53,886 nt of DNA from Amycolatopsis thailandensis (GTDB lineage Bacteria; Actinomycetota; Actinomycetes; Mycobacteriales; Pseudonocardiaceae): assembly GCF_002234405.1 (NCBI RefSeq), contig NZ_NMQT01000056.1, positions 1 through 53,886 on the forward strand, in the 5' to 3' direction. The translations under genes were made by a program, and so were the position numbers. The first letter of the stretch is position 1; each line of letters begins with the position of its first letter. Of the stretch, positions 25,890-34,879 are shown one piece after another. Under the pieces are notes generated by a model. That model ran no database searches, was not told where the DNA came from, and saw nothing but the letters and a program-made list of their open reading frames with translations.

Positions 25890-27521
25890 GTGTACAGTCG
25901 TTCACTCAAACCGGGTGAACGGCGGGTACGGGTGCGATCAGACAACGACTCCTCTCTCCGGGGCCGCGGGCAAGGGCCGTTCGGCTCGTGGCTGCTCGGC
26001 CCGCTCGATCAGGACACGGCCGTGCTGCGGCGTCGCGTCCAGGGACTGCTCACCGGGACGCTGATCGCGACCAACGTCATCGGCGCGCTGGTCGTGGTCG
26101 GGCTGGCGGCCCTGCTCATGCCCGCGCCCGGCATGTCCGGCGACCTCGTCCGGGTCACCGCGATCGCGGTCCCCGTCTACGTGGTCTCCGCCGTCGTCGT
26201 GGGCGCGCTGTGGGGCACCCGCGGCGCGCTGCGGACGTTGCGCTGGGCGGCCGAGGGCCGGAAGCCGACCGACGACGAACGCGCCGCCAGCCTGCGGGTG
26301 CCGTTGCGCCTGACGCTGGTTCAGGCGGTGCTGTGGGGCGTCGCGACCGTGGTGTTCGGCGCGCTCGCCGCATTGGTGCAGCCGAAGGTCGTGCTGACCG
26401 AACTGCTCGTCGTCGCGTTCGCCGGAGTGGTCGTCTGCGCGATCGCCTACCTCGCGGGCGAGTTCATCCTGCGGCCGTACGCGGCCTTGGCCTTGGCGGG
26501 CACTTCGCCGGCGCGGCCGCTCAGCGGCGGGGTCAACCTGCGGATGCTGCTGTTCTGGTGCCTCGGCACCGGGGTGCCGGTGGCCGGGCTGGTGGTCACC
26601 GCGATCCTGGCGTGGGTGCGCGGCGACGTGTCGACCACGAAGCTCGCCGTCTCCGTGATCGTGCTGGGCCTGGTGGTGCTGTGCTTCGGCCTGCTGGTGA
26701 CCGTGTTCACCGCCCGCGCCGTGGTGAACCCGATCCGGTCGGTGCAGCACGCGCTGGGCCGGGTGCGGGCCGGTGACTTCACCGTGGAGATCCCGGTCTA
26801 CGACGGGACCGAACTCGGCCTGCTGCAAGCGGGCTTCAACGGGATGGCCGTCGGTCTCGCCGAACGCGAACGTTTGCGGGACCTGTTCGGCAGGCACGTC
26901 GGCGAGGACGTCGCGACCGAGGCGATGCGTACCACCGCCGAACTCGGCGGCACCGTGCGGACGGTGTCGGTGCTGTTCGTGGATCTGATCGGCTCGACGG
27001 CGCTGGCCGCGAGCCGCCCGCCCGAGGAGGTCGTCGGGCTGCTCAACCGGTTCTTCGCGGTGGTGGTCGACGAGGTCGACCGCAACCACGGGCTGGTCAA
27101 CAAGTTCGTCGGCGACGCCGCGCTCGCGATCTTCGGCGCGCCGGTGCGCCTGGAGGAGCACGCGGCCCTCGCGTTGTCCGCGGGCCGCGCGATCGCCCGC
27201 AGGCTGGCGGCGGAGGTGCCGGAATGCCCGGCGGGGATCGGCGTGGCGACCGGCGAGGTGGTCGCCGGGAACGTCGGCGACCCAAGGCGGTTCGAGTACA
27301 CGGTGATCGGCGACCCGGTCAACGAAGCCGCCCGGCTGACCGAACTGGCGAAGAACGTCGAAGCGCGGCTGCTCGCTTCGTGGACGGCGATCGAGTCGGC
27401 GGGCGAGGCCGAAGCCGGACACTGGAAGGCGACCGAGGACGTCACCTTGCGAGGCCGTTCCCGGCCCACCACACTCGCGACCCCGAGGGCTGAACCGGTG
27501 CCGGATTCACAGCCTTTGTGA
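25890..27521 (+). CDS. Membrane adenylate cyclase, 6TM-HAMP-class III
   Basis: This 543-residue protein has a six-helix membrane domain (about 50-280), a HAMP linker (AVVNPIRSVQHALGRVRAGDF) and a C-terminal class III cyclase domain. Catalytic residues are visible: the first metal aspartate in FVDLIGSTA, lysine and second aspartate in NKFVGDA, purine-contact aspartate in VIGDPVNEAARL and the transition-state N and R in the same motif. The architecture is that of the mycobacterial Rv1318c-type cyclases. It should convert ATP to cAMP at the membrane. The GTG start follows GGGAG. Confidence 0.92.
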   Translation: MYSRSLKPGERRVRVRSDNDSSLRGRGQGPFGSWLLGPLDQDTAVLRRRVQGLLTGTLIATNVIGALVVVGLAALLMPAPGMSGDLVRVTAIAVPVYVVSAVVVGALWGTRGALRTLRWAAEGRKPTDDERAASLRVPLRLTLVQAVLWGVATVVFGALAALVQPKVVLTELLVVAFAGVVVCAIAYLAGEFILRPYAALALAGTSPARPLSGGVNLRMLLFWCLGTGVPVAGLVVTAILAWVRGDVSTTKLAVSVIVLGLVVLCFGLLVTVFTARAVVNPIRSVQHALGRVRAGDFTVEIPVYDGTELGLLQAGFNGMAVGLAERERLRDLFGRHVGEDVATEAMRTTAELGGTVRTVSVLFVDLIGSTALAASRPPEEVVGLLNRFFAVVVDEVDRNHGLVNKFVGDAALAIFGAPVRLEEHAALALSAGRAIARRLAAEVPECPAGIGVATGEVVAGNVGDPRRFEYTVIGDPVNEAARLTELAKNVEARLLASWTAIESAGEAEAGHWKATEDVTLRGRSRPTTLATPRAEPVPDSQPL

Positions 27522-27708
27522 AGGAACCGTGAATCTTGCGCGGTGGGCCCGCCCCCGCTGTCCGCGAACCCGGTGTTTCCTGGCCCGCGAGCGCGCCCCG
27601 GAGCTGTGAACGATCACAGCGGTTTCCTCGCGCCCGGTGAGGGCGTTGTCCCCGGAGCCGGTGCGGCGCACGGTTGATCTCCCCATCCCCGTGTCAAAGG
27701 AGACATCT

Positions 27709-28380
27709 GTGAAGAGCCTTTCGAGGGCCGTACTGGCCACCGGAGCCGCCGTCTTCGCGCTGAGCATGCTGCCCGCCACCGCCCTCGCGCAGCCCGGCGA
27801 CGCCGGGGACCGCCCCACCGGCCTGATCAAGACCCAGACCCACACCCAGGTCCGCGAGATCGCGCCGGTCGCGGGCAACGCGCTCACGGTCGCTTCGACG
27901 CTCGCTTCCAAGCAGCTGAACTACACCCAGCAGGTGCAGCAGCAGAACCAGTGGTGCTGGGCCGCGGACGGTTCGAGCATCGAGCGTTCACAGGGCGGCA
28001 CCGCCACCCAGGCCCAGTTCTGCGCCGCGGGCAAGGGCACGTCGGCCGGGTACTGCCCGAACCAGGCGGCCCAGATCCCCGAAATCGTCCGCGGTTTCCG
28101 CGGCACCGGTTTCTCCGCGCAGGACGCGGGCGGGCCGATCAGCTTCAACTCGGTCGTCAGCCAGGTCGACGCCGGGATCCTGAACCTGACGGGGATCTAC
28201 TGGACCTCCGGTGGTGGCCACGCCGAGGTGATCTACGGCTACGACTCGGCGAACCAGTCGATCATGGTCGGTGACCCGTGGCCGACGTACCAGCGCTACC
28301 AGACCTGGAACTACAACCAGTACCGCAGCAACGGCCAGTTCCGCTGGAACGACACCATCGTCAACATCCGGAAGGGCTGA
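27709..28380 (+). CDS. Secreted papain-like cysteine protease (C70/C39-like)
   Basis: This 223-residue protein has a signal peptide (1-27, cleavage after ALA), a short pro-segment and a papain-like core. The probable catalytic residues are Q81/C83 in QQQNQWCWAAD, H171 in SGGGHAEVIYGYD and D189 in MVGDPWP. The pattern matches the AvrRpt2-like peptidase C70 group. The pro-segment NALTVASTLASKQLNYTQQVQQ may be cut off on activation. The GTG start follows AAAGGAG. A second secreted protein gene begins 10 bp after its stop. Confidence 0.87.
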   Translation: MKSLSRAVLATGAAVFALSMLPATALAQPGDAGDRPTGLIKTQTHTQVREIAPVAGNALTVASTLASKQLNYTQQVQQQNQWCWAADGSSIERSQGGTATQAQFCAAGKGTSAGYCPNQAAQIPEIVRGFRGTGFSAQDAGGPISFNSVVSQVDAGILNLTGIYWTSGGGHAEVIYGYDSANQSIMVGDPWPTYQRYQTWNYNQYRSNGQFRWNDTIVNIRKG

Positions 28381-28389
28381 GACGCGGTC

Positions 28390-29166
28390 ATGAACACGAT
28401 CTGCCGGAAGTTCTCCGGTTGTCTCGCGGTGGCCGTCGCGACGCTGCTGCCCGCCACTCTGCCCGCATCGGCGAGCGAGAACGTCGTCGCGCCCTCGGCC
28501 GGCGATCTCGCGGCCGCCGTGAGTGTCGCGGCGCAGCCGGACGCGATCGGACTCGCGAGATCGAACTTCCGGCAGGTCGACCACATCGAACCGCGACGGA
28601 TCACGATGGGGGAGAAGGGTTTCCCGGTCTACACCCTCAATCCCGACTTCGTCAGGGGCGTCGCGGGCGCGCCGGCGGGCATGCTGAGATCCGTCGCCGT
28701 GACGGCCACCGCCGACTCCGGTCAGAAGGCCACGCTGCAGGCGATGCCGGAAGGCCCGGGGAAGTGGGTCGCGGCGAGCGTGTTCTCCGGGAACGACGAA
28801 GAGACTCTGAGCGGGCGGATCCGGCCGGGTTCGGTGTTGCTCAACGAACCCCAGATCAACGGCTGGTACGAACTGCGTCCCGACGGCGTGGTGCTGCTGC
28901 AGGCGAGCCTGCCGCAGTCGCCGGTGGGGAAGCTCGTCCCGCTTTCCGAGTACCAGCGGAACGTCCACGGCCGCTACGCCGACAAGATGCCGGGATCGGA
29001 CTATCAGCGCGACGGCGGGATCGGCTTCGCGCAGGCCGCCGCGCCCCCGGCCGTCAACACCGGCCTGCCCGTGTCGATCGTGGCCGGGCTGATCGCCGCG
29101 GGGGTCGCCGGAGTGGCGATCGTGCTGTTCGCGGTGTGGCGGAGGCGCACGCTCACTCCCAGATGA
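28390..29166 (+). CDS. Secreted, C-terminally membrane-anchored protein of unknown function
   Basis: This 258-residue protein has a signal peptide (1-28) and one C-terminal helix (about 228-250, SIVAGLIAAGVAGVAIVLFAVW) followed by a short basic tail (RRRTLTPR). The body should face outside, held to the membrane. I recognise no domain. There is no ribosome site before the ATG and only nine bases from the protease stop, so translation is probably coupled to the protease. It could be the protease's substrate, inhibitor or tether. The 3' end overlaps the convergent XRE gene by 14 bases. Confidence 0.82.
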   Translation: MNTICRKFSGCLAVAVATLLPATLPASASENVVAPSAGDLAAAVSVAAQPDAIGLARSNFRQVDHIEPRRITMGEKGFPVYTLNPDFVRGVAGAPAGMLRSVAVTATADSGQKATLQAMPEGPGKWVAASVFSGNDEETLSGRIRPGSVLLNEPQINGWYELRPDGVVLLQASLPQSPVGKLVPLSEYQRNVHGRYADKMPGSDYQRDGGIGFAQAAAPPAVNTGLPVSIVAGLIAAGVAGVAIVLFAVWRRRTLTPR

Positions 29167-30100
29167 GGTCGATCCCCGCGACCCCGACGCCGAGGTCCTC
29201 GAAGTAGGCGCTGACCGTCGCACCCGGGCCGGGATGCAACGGCTCACTGACCACGGGAGCGAGTTCTTCGCGCTCCCGCACGGTTTTGACACAGCGGGCG
29301 GGGATCGCGGCGGCGTCGAAACGGATCCGGAGCAGGTACGCCGACATGCGGGCCCGCACCGTCCGGTGGAAACAGGTGGACCGGACCGACGCGGCCAGTC
29401 GCATGGTGAAGGCGAAGGTGTGAGTCTCCCCTTCGGCCAGGCTGCGGTCGAAGAGGAGCTCGAACACCATTCCCGGCGAAGAGGTGCTTCGGCGCACTCT
29501 GCCTCTTCGGCAGCCATCGGTGGCGAAGACCGTGGTGGCCTCCATGTCGGTGCCGTCTTCGTCCTGGTGGGTCACCACGAAGCCGTCCGCGCCGGGCTCC
29601 CGCGCCCGCACCACCATGGTGGAGGTGATCTCCGAGGTCCGGCCTTGCCCGGTCATGGTCAGCACGTCGACGACGGTCACCACGTCGAGCTTCGAGTTCC
29701 TCACCGCACCGGGCGAATCGCTCAGTTCGTCCAGCAGCGAGCAGGTTTCGGCCCAGCTCTGCCGCAGTTCCACCACCGAAGGCCGATGGTCGTCGCCGGG
29801 GGATCGGCGCTGCGGGCCGATCAGGACGACCAGGCTGTCCGGCGGCAGACCGAGCACCGCTTCGAGCGCGCGGACGACGTCGAGCGAGCGCGGTGTCGAC
29901 GGATGCCGGTGCCCGCGCTGCCAGTAGCTCAAGGTCGATTCGGCCACGGAAACGCCTCGTGCCGCCAGATGCGCGCGGATCCGGGACAGGGAAAGACCGC
30001 GGTGTTCCACCGCTTCGGAAAGCGCGCGATGGAATGGTCCGGACCTGACCGCGTCCGGCACCGCTCGCCGCGCGCTGGGTTCCTCGCGTTCCTGGTACAT
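29153..30100 (-). CDS. XRE-type regulator with large unassigned C-terminal domain
   Basis: This 315-residue protein has an N-terminal HTH that looks like XRE (LSLSRIRAHLAARGVSVAESTLSYWQRGHRHPSTPRSLDVVRALE). A C-terminal domain of about 190 residues, rich in beta strands, matches no family I know (FELLFDRSLAEGETHTFAFTM). I chose the ATG at 30100; the frame continues 63 bases upstream without support. It converges on the membrane-anchored protein gene by a 14-base overlap. Its target is unknown. Confidence 0.82.
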   Translation of the reverse strand: MYQEREEPSARRAVPDAVRSGPFHRALSEAVEHRGLSLSRIRAHLAARGVSVAESTLSYWQRGHRHPSTPRSLDVVRALEAVLGLPPDSLVVLIGPQRRSPGDDHRPSVVELRQSWAETCSLLDELSDSPGAVRNSKLDVVTVVDVLTMTGQGRTSEITSTMVVRAREPGADGFVVTHQDEDGTDMEATTVFATDGCRRGRVRRSTSSPGMVFELLFDRSLAEGETHTFAFTMRLAASVRSTCFHRTVRARMSAYLLRIRFDAAAIPARCVKTVREREELAPVVSEPLHPGPGATVSAYFEDLGVGVAGIDLIWE

Positions 30101-30197
30101 GGCTGGCACCCCCACCGACGCCGGGTTGGCGCAAAGCATGCGCAGTCCGGCGCCGGTCGGCAACCGTCAAAGGTCGAGAACCGGACTTTCCGCCCCG

Positions 30198-31385
30198 TCA
30201 GGCGAATTCGAGCCGCAGGCTTTCCATCCCGCGCAGCGTCACCTGCTTCACCCAGACCGGATCGGCCGTCCGCCGGAAAGAGCGGCCGGTACCGAGAAGC
30301 GTTTCGAACAGGGTCCGGGCTTCCAACCGCGCGAGCGGGGCACCGAGACAGAAGTGGATGCCCTGCCCCAGCGCGAGATGCCTCGGCGAGGGGCGGTCGA
30401 CGTCGAAGCGGTCCGGCCGCTCGTACGCGCGCGGGTCGCGGTTCGCCGCACCCAGCAACACGACCGCCTGGGAGCCCGCGTTGACGGGCAGGTCGCCGAT
30501 GGTCGTGTCCCGCAAGGCGATCCGCATGGTCAGCTGGACGGGGGAGTCGAACCGGAGCATCTCCTCGACCGCGTTCGGGATCTTCGACCGGTCCTCGGCC
30601 AGCTTCCGGTGCTGCTCAGGGTTGTCCAGCAGCGCGAGAACCCCGTTGCCGATCAGGTTGGTCGTCGTCTCGTGCCCGGCGACCAGCAGGAGCATTGCGG
30701 TGATCACCAGCTCGCCCTCGCTGAGCCTGTCACCCTCGTCGGACACCGACACCAGGTCGGAGAAGAGGTCGCCGGTCGGCCGTTTCCGCCGTTCCTTCGC
30801 CAGCTCGCGGAAGTAGGCGACGAACTCGCGCCGGGCCGCGACGGCCGCGGTGACGGTCTCCTTCGAGATCAGGAAGGCCGGGTCGAGCGCGCGCCCCATG
30901 GCGTCCGACCACCCTTCGAAGCGGTCGCGATCGGCCAGGGGAACCCCGAGCATCTCGCTGATCACGACGACCGGCAGCGGTTTCGCGACCTCGGTCATCA
31001 GGTCGAATTCGCCCGTTTCGAGCGCTTTGAAGACGAGTTTCTTCGCCACTTCCCCGACCCTCGGGGCGAGCTGTTCGACCATCCTCGGCGTGAACGCCTT
31101 GGAGACCAGCCGACGCAGCCGGGTGTGATCGGGCGGGTCGAGCGCGAGGAACGACCGGACCACCCGGCCCTGGTCGTCCACCGGCTCGTTCTCGTGCGGA
31201 TCCGGCAGCACCTCCGGCTCCGAATGCCCGAACGCGGGGTTCTTGAGCAGCGCGGACGCCTCCTCGAAGCCGCTCACCACGAAGAACCGGTCGGCGGCTT
31301 CGAACACCGGGCCGCGGTCGAAGACCTGACGGTAGAACGGGTACGGATCTGTCCTGGTCTCCGGCGTGAGCAGGTTCTCGAGCAT
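30198..31385 (-). CDS. Cytochrome P450
   Basis: This 395-residue soluble P450 shows the I-helix motif LLLVAGHETTTN, the K-helix ExxR in NAVEEMLRFDSP and the heme-binding loop LGQGIHFCLGAPLAR with the ligand cysteine near residue 346. It belongs to the bacterial class I group (CYP105/107-like) that needs separate ferredoxin partners. No ferredoxin gene is adjacent. Substrate unknown. I chose the ATG at 31385 because the frame's 19-codon extension (to 31442) looks non-coding. Confidence 0.92.
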   Translation of the reverse strand: MLENLLTPETRTDPYPFYRQVFDRGPVFEAADRFFVVSGFEEASALLKNPAFGHSEPEVLPDPHENEPVDDQGRVVRSFLALDPPDHTRLRRLVSKAFTPRMVEQLAPRVGEVAKKLVFKALETGEFDLMTEVAKPLPVVVISEMLGVPLADRDRFEGWSDAMGRALDPAFLISKETVTAAVAARREFVAYFRELAKERRKRPTGDLFSDLVSVSDEGDRLSEGELVITAMLLLVAGHETTTNLIGNGVLALLDNPEQHRKLAEDRSKIPNAVEEMLRFDSPVQLTMRIALRDTTIGDLPVNAGSQAVVLLGAANRDPRAYERPDRFDVDRPSPRHLALGQGIHFCLGAPLARLEARTLFETLLGTGRSFRRTADPVWVKQVTLRGMESLRLEFA

Positions 31386-31450
31386 GCCCCCGATCCTAGG
31401 CTCAGCCGGAGGTGTCCCGTGGCTTTCGCTACGCCGCCGCAAGACCCGTG

Positions 31451-31497
31451 GTGAAGGGGACTTTCCTCTCGTGTGATGAGGGGAAAGTCCCCTTCAC
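31451..31497. repeat. GTGAAGGGGACTTTCC palindrome
   Basis: The arms 31451-31466 and 31482-31497 are exact over 16 bp with a 15-base loop. Each has a GAAGG-GGA-CTTTC-like core. It lies 49 bp downstream of the stop of the minus-strand DUF2334 gene and upstream of the P450 start. Confidence 0.85.
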
Positions 31498-31546
31498 GCG
31501 GTATCGCCGTGACTAACTGGTGAGGGTGTCGTTCGGACCGCCCAGC

Positions 31547-33253
31547 TCAGTCGCCGAGGATCTCCGCCGGGGTGGCGAAGCGGTACCCCAGCGCCCGCAA
31601 CGAGTTCACCAGGTCCCGCAGGCCACCCTCGCCGAGGAACGGGTGGTAGAAGAAGCCGGCGACGTTGTCTCGGACGACGAGCGCGCTCTGGGCGTCGGCG
31701 AGCATGTCGACGGCGGTGCGCGAGGCGTGCTGGTTGAACGCGACAGGCGCGACGTTGCCGATGTTCTCCGGGACGACGTTCGCGCCGTAGACGTCACGCA
31801 CCGGGTACGGGAAGAACTGGCCGTACACCTGTTCCGTCGTCGCGGTGGCCGTCGATCCGCATCGGCCGCCGGGGCAGAAGCCCGCGTAGTAGCTGCCGCG
31901 GTCGTAGCGGGCCTGGAAGAGTTCGGTGGTCCGCTGGTAGTCCACGGCGGAACCGCCGTAGTGCGGGAATTCGAACATCGTCGGCTCCGGCAGGCCCACT
32001 CGCCGGAACTCCCCGAGCCCGGTCGCGACGCGCTGGTCGAACCACTGCGCGGAGTCCTCGGGCATCGGCCCGTCCATGCGCACGACACCGTCGCCGCCGA
32101 CACTGGACTTGTAGAACTCGAAATCGCTCGCGCTCACCCCGTCGTACGGGTTCGGGCCGCTCTCGCTCTGGTGGCTGTAGCCGTGCATGACCAGCGTCGC
32201 GCCCGCTTGCACCGCCTCTTTGAGCGCGGAGACCAGTTCCGGCGAGTCCACCAGCCGAGCGGAGGTCGGGTTGCCGTCGTTGGCCCGGCCCTGGGGATCC
32301 GAGTAGTACGGATAGACCGCGAGGGAGAACGGGATCTTCTCCCGGATGAGGAAGTCGGTGACCCGGCGGAGTTCTTCCGGTTTCGTCCGCGGCCCGACGT
32401 CTTCGAGCCGGATCAGCGCGCGGTGCCGGTTCGGCGCCTGCGGTGAAAGGACGCCCAGGAGGATGTCGGCCGCGGCGAGGTAGCGGTCCTGTGCTTCGGC
32501 GTACGCGTAAGGAACTTCGGCCACGTACGTCAACTGTCCTGAATGGACGGCCCAGGGGGAAGGCGTGCCGCCCGGAGCGCTCGCTTCGGCCAGGATCTGG
32601 ACCCTGGTCGCGTCGCGGACGTCGATCGCGACGACCCCGGTGCCCGAACGGGGATCGCGGCGCAGGGGAGTGCCCTTGTAGGTGACGGTGGTGGGGTTGT
32701 CGTCGCGGTAGCCTTCCGCCCGCCAGCCGGCAGTGGCGCGCAGTTGCCAGATGTTGGCACCGATCCAGACCACGGGAACCCGGGCCGTCGTGACGTCGTC
32801 GAGAAACGCTTTCGGCAACGCCGCGTCGGAGACCGAGCCGAGATACACGACGGCCTGGAAGTCGTTCGCCTGCCGGGGCCGGTAGTCGGCGGCGGGCTGC
32901 ATCGTCCAAGCGGTGCCGCGGGAAACGAGATTCGCGGTGAACATCGCGTACGCCTCGGCCGTCCTGACCTCCTCGGGCGGGGAGGCGGTCCCGTTCTTCT
33001 TGCGCCCGTCGTCGTAGAGCACGAGGGTCTTCCGGTTCGGATCACCGCCGGGACCGGGCTGACCCGCCTTGGCCGTTTCGGGAGCGCGGCCGGCGAGCGG
33101 CACCGGCGTGGCGGCCGGGGATGCCGTGACCGGCTCCGTCTTGGTGACCTGGACGAGCACGACCACGGCGACGGTGACGGCGACGACCGCGACGACGGTG
33201 AGCCGGAACCAAGCGGGCAAGCGGAAGCGCTGCCCGCCCTTGTCCTTCTTCAT
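31547..33253 (-). CDS. Membrane-anchored DUF2334 polysaccharide-deacetylase-like protein
   Basis: This 568-residue protein has a basic N-terminus and one membrane helix (about 17-39) that should leave the rest outside the cell. The C-terminal half, from about residue 265, resembles DUF2334, a polysaccharide deacetylase-like barrel. RLEDVGPRT has the probable metal aspartate, LVMHGYSHQS the histidine pair, and MFEFPHYGG is a further active-site-like motif. The N-terminal 200 residues carry an unassigned domain. It may trim or de-N-acetylate an extracellular glycan. The epimerase gene lies 4 bp upstream, so they form an operon. Confidence 0.88.
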   Translation of the reverse strand: MKKDKGGQRFRLPAWFRLTVVAVVAVTVAVVVLVQVTKTEPVTASPAATPVPLAGRAPETAKAGQPGPGGDPNRKTLVLYDDGRKKNGTASPPEEVRTAEAYAMFTANLVSRGTAWTMQPAADYRPRQANDFQAVVYLGSVSDAALPKAFLDDVTTARVPVVWIGANIWQLRATAGWRAEGYRDDNPTTVTYKGTPLRRDPRSGTGVVAIDVRDATRVQILAEASAPGGTPSPWAVHSGQLTYVAEVPYAYAEAQDRYLAAADILLGVLSPQAPNRHRALIRLEDVGPRTKPEELRRVTDFLIREKIPFSLAVYPYYSDPQGRANDGNPTSARLVDSPELVSALKEAVQAGATLVMHGYSHQSESGPNPYDGVSASDFEFYKSSVGGDGVVRMDGPMPEDSAQWFDQRVATGLGEFRRVGLPEPTMFEFPHYGGSAVDYQRTTELFQARYDRGSYYAGFCPGGRCGSTATATTEQVYGQFFPYPVRDVYGANVVPENIGNVAPVAFNQHASRTAVDMLADAQSALVVRDNVAGFFYHPFLGEGGLRDLVNSLRALGYRFATPAEILGD

Positions 33254-33257
33254 CGGG

Positions 33258-34472
33258 TCAGACCTCGGCCAGCTCGTTCGCGGTGGCGGGCCGGAACGGG
33301 GCGGGCAGGTCCGGGGCCAGCCCCAGCAGACGCGCGAGCGCCTGCTCGGTCCGTTCGGCGGCGGCGCCGTCGCCGAACGGGTTGCCGCTGCTCATCATCC
33401 GCGTGCGCGCCGCCGGGTCGTTCAGCAGTTCCTTCGCTGTCGAGACGATCTTGTCGCGGTCGGTGCCGACGAGCAGGGCACAGCCGGCGTTCACCGCCTC
33501 CATGCGCTCGGTGACGTCACGGAGCACCAGGACCGGGACGCCGAAGGTCGGGGCTTCTTCTTGGATACCACCGGAATCGGAGAGCACGAGCGTGCTCGCG
33601 GCCAGCGTCGCGGCCAGTTCGGGATAGGGCAGCGGACCGGTGATCAGCGCGCCCGGCGTGCCGGCCAGTTCCTCGCGGACCAGGCTTCGCACCTCCGGGT
33701 TCGGATGCGCGGGAAGCACCACCCGCAGTTCCGGATCCGCGGCCATCAGGTCGTTCACCGCGCGCAGGACCCGGCGCATCGGCTCGCCCCAGGATTCGCG
33801 GCGGTGGAGGGTGACCAGCATCAGTTTGACCGCGCCGCGGGTCGCGTTCTCGAGCAGTGTCGCCAATTCCGGATTGTGCACCGTGGTGGATTTGTCCGTC
33901 ACCGTGAGGATCGCGTCGACGACGGTGTTCCCCGCGACGAGCACGTTCTCGTCGGGAACCCCTTCGGCGCGCAGGTTCGCGGCGGCGTCGGGCGTGGGGG
34001 CGAGGTGGAGGGTGGCCGCCTGGCTCACCAGTTTCCGGTTGAGCTCCTCGGGAAACGGCGCGCCGAGGTCGAACGAGCGGAGACCCGCCTCGAGGTGCAC
34101 GACGGGGACGCGGCGCCAGAACGCGGCGAGCGCTCCGGCCAGGGTGGTCGTGGTGTCGCCCTGGACGACCACGGCGGCGGGCGGCCGCCGGTCGGCCACT
34201 TCTTCGAGACCCGTGAGAAGGCCGGAAAGCAGTTCCGGCTGGGAACCCGTTCGCCTGGTGAGGGTCAGATTTTCATCCGCCGTCAAGCCGAAGGTCGCCA
34301 AGGCTTGGCCGACCATTTCCGGATGCTGTCCCGTGGCGACGATCACGGGCCGCATCCGGCCTTCGGAAGCCAATGCCCTGGCCACCGGAGCCAGTTTCAC
34401 GGCTTCCGGGCGGGTTCCCGCGACCAGCCAGATTTCGGGCATGACGTCGGTCTCGTTCTGTGCGTTACGCAC
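33258..34472 (-). CDS. wecB: UDP-N-acetylglucosamine 2-epimerase (non-hydrolysing)
   Basis: This 404-residue enzyme interconverts UDP-GlcNAc and UDP-ManNAc in the cytoplasm. Diagnostic motifs are AGTRPEAVKLAPV at the start, VQGDTTTTLAGALAAF, HLEAGLRSFD, VTLHRRESWG and DSGGIQEEAP. GTG 34472 is preceded by GGAAGAAGGACCAG, a strong ribosome site; ATG 34442 is also possible and matches the usual family start, and the frame extends to 34529. No UDP-ManNAc dehydrogenase is next to it, so the product is probably used directly. It is divergent from the glycosyltransferase genes, with 251 bp between. Confidence 0.92.
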   Translation of the reverse strand: MRNAQNETDVMPEIWLVAGTRPEAVKLAPVARALASEGRMRPVIVATGQHPEMVGQALATFGLTADENLTLTRRTGSQPELLSGLLTGLEEVADRRPPAAVVVQGDTTTTLAGALAAFWRRVPVVHLEAGLRSFDLGAPFPEELNRKLVSQAATLHLAPTPDAAANLRAEGVPDENVLVAGNTVVDAILTVTDKSTTVHNPELATLLENATRGAVKLMLVTLHRRESWGEPMRRVLRAVNDLMAADPELRVVLPAHPNPEVRSLVREELAGTPGALITGPLPYPELAATLAASTLVLSDSGGIQEEAPTFGVPVLVLRDVTERMEAVNAGCALLVGTDRDKIVSTAKELLNDPAARTRMMSSGNPFGDGAAAERTEQALARLLGLAPDLPAPFRPATANELAEV

Positions 34473-34723
34473 CTGGTCCTTCTTCCGGGTTCGCGCTGAG
34501 GTACGGCGTGAATTCGTCGTTGAAGTCACGAAAGACTGGGAGGTGAGGCGAGGATCACTAACCGATGGTCACCTTTACGGGGGATCGCTGCCCGCGAAAC
34601 TTAACACGGACGGGGTAGTCTACCCACTCGAAAGGCTGAATATCGCTCCTACGGGTGACCACTTTGTTCACGATATAAAACTGTGAGTAGAGGCTCATGG
34701 CGCCCCTTGCCAGAAGGAAAGAC
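34473..34723. promoter_or_regulatory. Divergent promoter region of the polysaccharide locus
   Basis: This gap is more AT-rich than its surroundings. It contains GGGGTAGTCTACCC (about 34614-34627), an almost perfect palindrome, and the run CACGATATAAAACTG near 34668-34682, whose TATAAA could be a -10 element for the plus-strand operon. Neither promoter can be assigned with certainty. Confidence 0.5.
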
Positions 34724-34879
34724 ATGTCGATGGTGCCGGTGGGCCCGGTCAAGGTTTCCGCGCTCGGAATCGGCGCGACGATGGCCGGCGCGACGGTGAG
34801 CACCGTGCTCGCGATGGTGATCGGGGCGGTCGCCTTGCTGCTCATGGCGCGTTCGCTGCACCTTCGCTTGAAGGACTGA
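34724..34879 (+). CDS. 51-residue membrane protein coupled to the glycosyltransferase
   Basis: This short protein is mostly one or two hydrophobic stretches (SALGIGATMAGATVSTVLAMVIGAVALLLMA) with a basic end (RSLHLRLKD). AGAAGGAAAGAC precedes ATG 34724 at ideal spacing; an ATG at 34697 is an alternative. Its TGA stop shares an A with the ATG of the glycosyltransferase (TGATG), so the two are translationally coupled. Small membrane partners are common for processive glycan synthases. No family is recognised. Confidence 0.78.
   Translation: MSMVPVGPVKVSALGIGATMAGATVSTVLAMVIGAVALLLMARSLHLRLKD

Noticed and set aside
25938..27422. 494-codon minus-strand frame
   Set aside because: Antisense to the adenylate cyclase, which has a complete catalytic motif set.
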